DNA from: CAYVTV01 sp964563105
Lineage (GTDB): Bacteria; Bacteroidota; Bacteroidia; Bacteroidales; GCA-2748055
Length of the DNA: 10,618 bases
Assembly (NCBI GenBank): GCA_964563105.1
Contig: CAZLXM010000111.1
Span: 1-10,618, forward strand
Direction: 5' to 3'
The stretch's first letter is position 1. Each line of letters begins with the position of its first letter. Shown here in pieces: positions 6,931 through 10,618 of this stretch. The translations under genes and the position numbers were made by a program. The notes beneath the pieces are model-generated. The model was not told where the DNA came from, did no database searches, and saw nothing but the letters and a program-made list of their open reading frames with translations.

Positions 6931-8250
6931 TTATCGCGGATTAGTCGGATTCAGAACGCCGGGCACAATATTTCCTCCCGGAATATAAAAGAATAATTTT
7001 GCCCTTCTGTCACTTTCACCAATAAAAATAGTCCCGTCTGCAGCAGTACACATAGCATCAAACTGATAACCAATCTTTGCATAGTAAGGGCTTCTGTCAA
7101 CACCCAGGATTCCAAAGTCAGAAAATCCTTCATTATTTTCTGACAGATCATAAGAAAACATTCTGCAAATATTATCTTTTTCTCCACAGATCATGTATAA
7201 TTTCCGGTCATTTCCAAGAGTCATTGCCCTTACCCTTCTTTCCACCATTGGTTTACCCATAACAATTAACTTTTCGGTATTTATATCTGCCTTAAAAATA
7301 AATCCGTCACTTGTACTTCCCATAATTTCATGGTCTGTATAAAGTAGTAATTGTTCCACAACCGGAAATCCATTATAATTCTGGGTAATCCAATATTCGC
7401 CGGGAATTCGCATTGTAGTTTCTTTCTTTTTTCCTGTAGAAGGATCAAAAGAATAAATAAGCCCGTTATCTCCTGAAGAAGTAACTTTTCCATCAGGCAT
7501 GCAAAGCAATGAACGGGGAACACTGCGCCAGCTCCGTTCGGGACCAGAGTAGACTGTCATATTTAACCAGGGGCCGTGATTTTTAAATTTATTGTTCCTG
7601 ATATCATATTCAAAAAATATAGCATCAGGGTAAGTTATTCCATAAATTTTATCTTTTGCCGAATTTATTGTAAGAGCATAAATTGAATTACCCGGTACTG
7701 CAATTCCCAAATCTTTTAGCTGTGCTATATGTTCGGGAAGATATACCTGATTATCGCCGCTTGCTGGATCATAAACATAAAGCTTCCCGCCTTTAAAATC
7801 TTTATATTTATTTTTAATATCATCCCATAATTGTATTTCTATCATTCTGCGGCCATGAGGCATATCTTTGGTAAGATTAAGAAGCATGAGTTCATTCATT
7901 CCTGTTCCAATATATATCAGACCATTAGCACCCTCAACAATACTGTTGTGTACTCCGCCTGCTTCGGGTATCTGGCCTAAAGGATATACTTTATTAGTAA
8001 GATAGCAATAAACAAACAGATAAGACTGTTTTCCACTGGTTGCACCATATACCTTACCATTGGAATGAGCTAACAGTGAGGCAATCGGAGTATTATCAGC
8101 AGGTATTTCAGTTGCAGCGGGATAACCCAGATCACGAAAATCAAGACGTTGAGTTTCAAAATGAGGATTAACACATTTTTGTGCAGATACAAAAATGTTA
8201 AGTGTTGAAAGGACTATAAAGAAGCAGATTGATTTATACATTGATTTCAT
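6931..8250 (-). CDS. Secreted seven-bladed beta-propeller protein, function unknown (propeller 2)
   Basis: Predicted exported protein of 439 residues. The frame is open from an ATG at 8340, but that adds 30 charged residues before the signal peptide. The ATG at 8250 (MKSMYKSICFFIVLSTLNIFVSAQ) gives a normal type I signal and has an A-rich leader typical of this phylum. The mature part shows about seven repeats with a small-x-x-(D/N)G-x-(I/V)-(Y/F) core followed by an aromatic-rich strand such as FFEYDIRNN or LYVYDPASG. They lie near residues 57-87, 107-166, 191-226, 247-274, 307-332, 341-373 and 398-426, as expected for a propeller. A longer insertion sits in blade 2 (about 118-156). The C-terminus is a Gly/Pro-rich tail ending LNPTNPR. 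There is no lipobox and no recognisable catalytic signature. It follows propeller 1 by 121 bp. It could be a lyase or glycosidase of a propeller family, a binding protein or a scaffold. Confidence 0.6.
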   Translation of the reverse strand: MKSMYKSICFFIVLSTLNIFVSAQKCVNPHFETQRLDFRDLGYPAATEIPADNTPIASLLAHSNGKVYGATSGKQSYLFVYCYLTNKVYPLGQIPEAGGVHNSIVEGANGLIYIGTGMNELMLLNLTKDMPHGRRMIEIQLWDDIKNKYKDFKGGKLYVYDPASGDNQVYLPEHIAQLKDLGIAVPGNSIYALTINSAKDKIYGITYPDAIFFEYDIRNNKFKNHGPWLNMTVYSGPERSWRSVPRSLLCMPDGKVTSSGDNGLIYSFDPSTGKKKETTMRIPGEYWITQNYNGFPVVEQLLLYTDHEIMGSTSDGFIFKADINTEKLIVMGKPMVERRVRAMTLGNDRKLYMICGEKDNICRMFSYDLSENNEGFSDFGILGVDRSPYYAKIGYQFDAMCTAADGTIFIGESDRRAKLFFYIPGGNIVPGVLNPTNPR

Positions 8251-8345
8251 TTTTTTTATTTTTATTATTGAATCCGATAGAAAATCGAAGTACTTAATTT
8301 TAATTATTCTTTCATTACAATTCCTAATTGAATAAAACATAAGAA

Positions 8346-8363
8346 AAATAAATTAATTTATTT
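8346..8363. repeat. 18-bp perfect AT-only palindrome after a stop codon
   Basis: AAATAAATT/AATTTATTT is perfectly self-complementary and begins 8 bp beyond the stop codon of propeller 1 on the - strand, before the start of propeller 2. With no GC pairs and no loop it would be a weak terminator. It may reflect base composition only, or be a processing or binding site between the two genes. Confidence 0.25.
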
Positions 8364-8371
8364 ATTAAAGG

Positions 8372-9751
8372 CTATTCATTCTGTTTAGGATCAAAGGAAA
8401 CTAATCCCATACTAAATGGCCAGCGCCGGCTAACCTCACCGACTACATATTCACTATTTTTTTCTTCGATTGCTCCAACGAAATATATTTTCCCGTCTTT
8501 TGCACCAGTACAGGCACCTCCTAAACCATATGCCAGATTTCCCTCTTTTGTCACTATAACGCCATGAGATTTCCTTTCTTTTGTTTTCAGATCATAACTA
8601 ATAAGATAAGATACTGGCGGCAGATATTCACCTGCCATTTTAGCCTGAAATTTCTCTTCATCATGTACATCCCAGGAGTTCCCGATATAATCAAATGAAC
8701 TCGAACCTGTTGGCGCATAATATATTACACGGTCTTTAGACGCAATAGTCAGTGCAAGAGTTGCAAAAGGCACTAATCGGGGATTAGTTTCATTCCAATA
8801 TTGGGGTGCAGTCAATGGAATTATATAATCAATTTTACCTTCTTCACCATTATGTGTATCATAACGAAACAGCATACAATCAGCCCCCATTATACCGTAA
8901 GCAACGTTTTCCACCGGATCCCATTCAATTACACGCCATATCACTTTACGATCAATCATAGGTTTTGACATTGTTCGTGGCAGAACACGCATATCATATT
9001 GTAATCTGATATTAGGAAAATCTATAACTTCATCTTTAACAGGATCATACTTCCATATTTGCGCTACCGGAAATGATCCAAATACATTTCCTTTATCGTC
9101 AGCAAAGATAGTACGGCAAATATCCCAGTCATCAACTTTACCCAGATCACGGGTAAATTCTTTTTCAATATCATGCATATATAAATGGCCGTCTTCAGCC
9201 AGACCATAAAGTCTCATATAAAAGGGATCCATTATCATTCCAAGTAAACCAAAATGACGACTAATCTTTCCCAATACTTCAACCTTATCAATAGTTGGAT
9301 TATAACGGTACCAAAAAGCACCTTTATAACTTGAGGGATCAATAGATTCGGGGCCGGTATCCTCATTTAAGCCGGCAAAATAGATATTTCCATCATTATC
9401 TTCACCCATGCGTACATGAATTTTCCCATTTGTATTAATTCCTTCTCCGCGTTCATTATGCAATTCTGTTAAATCAACCAGATGGCGCATTGTTTCTGTA
9501 GCCGGGTCAAATTCATAAAAATGGGCAGCTTCGGCATGAGTACATAGTCCAATATAGATCTTTCCGCTTTTTGCTCCGTATAAAGCACTCCACATGCTTT
9601 CTTCCCGGTGGTTACCAACAAAACGATAATGACTTACAAGTGCTTTTTTAGCATTCTCCTTCTCATTGACTTTTTGCGAACGGGCTTCCATGCCTGAGCC
9701 TATTATAAAAATAAGTAAGAACAAAACTTTAGTAATCATTCTTTTTCTCAT
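8372..9751 (-). CDS. Secreted seven-bladed beta-propeller protein, function unknown (propeller 1)
   Basis: Predicted exported protein of 459 residues when started at the ATG at 9751, which gives a signal peptide (MRKRMITKVLFLLIFIIGSG); the in-frame ATG at 9799 adds 16 residues in front of it and is less likely. Seven repeats carry the propeller pattern, near residues 53-91 (GKIYIGL then FYEFDPATE), 109-160 (GNIYFAGL then WYRYNPTID), 170-203, 212-242 (GNVFGSF then IWKYDPVKD), 272-300, 332-395 and 409-457 (GKIYFVGA then LVSFDPKQ). Polar residues that could line a central pocket include His98, Glu102, His112 and Arg114 around ERGEGINTNGKIHVR and His166 (RHFG), but no known catalytic set is recognised; the Mn-binding His cluster of PL22 oligogalacturonate lyases is not apparent. 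It starts 52 bp after the GH28 stop codon, so co-transcription with GH28 is likely. A role on the same polysaccharide is inferred from that context alone. Confidence 0.6.
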   Translation of the reverse strand: MRKRMITKVLFLLIFIIGSGMEARSQKVNEKENAKKALVSHYRFVGNHREESMWSALYGAKSGKIYIGLCTHAEAAHFYEFDPATETMRHLVDLTELHNERGEGINTNGKIHVRMGEDNDGNIYFAGLNEDTGPESIDPSSYKGAFWYRYNPTIDKVEVLGKISRHFGLLGMIMDPFYMRLYGLAEDGHLYMHDIEKEFTRDLGKVDDWDICRTIFADDKGNVFGSFPVAQIWKYDPVKDEVIDFPNIRLQYDMRVLPRTMSKPMIDRKVIWRVIEWDPVENVAYGIMGADCMLFRYDTHNGEEGKIDYIIPLTAPQYWNETNPRLVPFATLALTIASKDRVIYYAPTGSSSFDYIGNSWDVHDEEKFQAKMAGEYLPPVSYLISYDLKTKERKSHGVIVTKEGNLAYGLGGACTGAKDGKIYFVGAIEEKNSEYVVGEVSRRWPFSMGLVSFDPKQNE

Positions 9752-9803
9752 AACTAAAAGATTTGAATATATAATTGAATTTATTTTTATTTTACACATA
9801 ATT

Positions 9804-10616
9804 TCAATCTGTACTGCTCTCTATCAATACATTATTAAATACAACATCATGAACATCATTGAATTTGAGTCCTTTTTTTGCTCTAATTGAAATATTTTTA
9901 AAATATATTTTTCTGAGATAAGATCCGGGAAGCCCGGCCAGTTTTATTGCTAATCCGGCACCATTACAACTTATATCCTCAAAATAAAAATTTCGCAATA
10001 AAGGAGCATTGACTATATCTACATGTCCTTCCCTGTATTTCATGTCGCGTTCTATTGGTTCACCATCGTAATTCAGATCTAAACTTATTGCTTCCCCCTT
10101 TATGTTATTCATATTAATATTTCTTACAAAAATATTTTCCACAACGCCTTTTCTTCCGATACGCGTTTTAAATCTTAATCCAATACTGGTTCCGTCAAAG
10201 CTGCAATCTTCAACCAGAACATTCCTGACATCAGCAGACATTTCACTTCCAATGACAAACCCCCCATTTCCTGCTTTGGTAGTACATCTGCGTACGATAA
10301 TATTCTCACACGGGCGCCCAATCTTCCATGCTTCCTCATCCCGGCCTGATTTAAGGCAAATACAATCATCACCGGTATCTACATAACAATCTTCAATAAG
10401 AACATTTTTACATCCATCCGGATCAATTCCATCATTATTGGGCCCGTGAGCAATAACTTTAATTCCCCGGATAATCATATTCTCACAAAAAACGGGATGT
10501 ACATTCCATGAAGGTCCGTCTTTTACTGTAATACCTTCTAACAGAATATTTCTACATTCAAGAAACTGGATAAAAGGAGGACGTACCCCGGCCTCTTCTG
10601 TACCAAAAACCCGATC
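9804..10616 (-). CDS. GH28 polygalacturonase-type glycoside hydrolase (N-terminus outside the window)
   Basis: The last 270 residues of a right-handed beta-helix enzyme of family GH28; the frame runs open to the window edge and ends with TGA at 9804. Numbering from the edge, the order of GH28 motifs is intact: NNDG (Asp62, the NTD motif), TGDDCICLKSGRD (Asp83 and Asp84), GFVIGSEMS at about 119-127 in place of the fungal GHG box, and GLRFKT (Arg148, Lys150) in place of RIK. Repeating coil motifs such as CENIIVRRC, VRNVLVEDC and VENIFVRNI build the helix. The preceding RPPFIQFLECRNILLEG and SWNVHP segments are usual in bacterial members. The three aspartates needed for inverting hydrolysis are present, so it should be active. 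The GSEM variant resembles that of bacterial exo-acting polygalacturonases, suggesting an exo mode. Export cannot be judged because the start is missing. It is the most upstream visible gene of the - strand series. Confidence 0.9.
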   Translation of the reverse strand, partial: DRVFGTEEAGVRPPFIQFLECRNILLEGITVKDGPSWNVHPVFCENMIIRGIKVIAHGPNNDGIDPDGCKNVLIEDCYVDTGDDCICLKSGRDEEAWKIGRPCENIIVRRCTTKAGNGGFVIGSEMSADVRNVLVEDCSFDGTSIGLRFKTRIGRKGVVENIFVRNINMNNIKGEAISLDLNYDGEPIERDMKYREGHVDIVNAPLLRNFYFEDISCNGAGLAIKLAGLPGSYLRKIYFKNISIRAKKGLKFNDVHDVVFNNVLIESSTD

Positions 10617-10618
10617 TT

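Noticed and set aside
8372..9751. Propeller 1 as a PL22 oligogalacturonate lyase
   Set aside because: The propeller fold and pectin context fit, but the histidine/glutamine metal-binding cluster expected in PL22 is not recognisable.
10102..10386. 94-codon + strand open frame opposite GH28
   Set aside because: Antisense to intact GH28 motifs; Pro/Leu/Thr-rich shadow translation.

Overview
The window looks like part of a carbohydrate-degradation locus from a member of the Bacteroidota, probably an environmental or gut Bacteroidales-like species. The evidence is the low GC content, AT-rich leaders without Shine-Dalgarno sequences, three predicted lipoproteins with relaxed lipoboxes, and a gene set (GH28, DUF1080, CBM9-like, six-hairpin glycosidase-like, secreted esterase-like hydrolase) typical of pectin or other acidic-polysaccharide utilisation loci. 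No SusC/SusD pair, regulator, transporter, RNA gene, CRISPR array or mobile element is visible.

Layout. On the + strand, a possible tail of an upstream gene (to about 82) is followed by a secreted double-domain alpha/beta hydrolase (96-2414). Everything else is on the - strand and converges on it with a 26-bp gap. In transcription order, from right to left, these are: a GH28 polygalacturonase-type enzyme cut by the window edge (9804-10616), two consecutive secreted beta-propeller proteins of unknown function (8372-9751 and 6931-8250), a CBM9-like lipoprotein (6054-6761), a DUF1080 / 3-keto-disaccharide-hydrolase-like lipoprotein (5052-5786) and a large six-hairpin-glycosidase-like lipoprotein (2441-4906). 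Gaps between the - strand genes grow from 52 bp near GH28 to 267 bp upstream of the DUF1080 gene, so there may be internal promoters. Two inverted repeats that could be operators lie in these gaps.

How the genes may work together (inference). GH28 would cleave a galacturonan-containing backbone. The alpha/beta hydrolase would remove ester groups. The six-hairpin protein and the DUF1080 protein would act on released oligosaccharides in the periplasm or at a membrane. The CBM9-like lipoprotein would bind carbohydrate. The two propellers are the main unknowns. Several polysaccharide lyase and glycosidase families use a seven-bladed propeller (for example PL22, PL24, PL25, GH145), so one or both could be uncharacterised carbohydrate-active enzymes. 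The other clear oddity is that the alpha/beta hydrolase is an internal duplication whose first copy has lost its nucleophile serine. Several N-termini were moved downstream of the longest open frame because only the shorter forms begin with a proper signal peptide.
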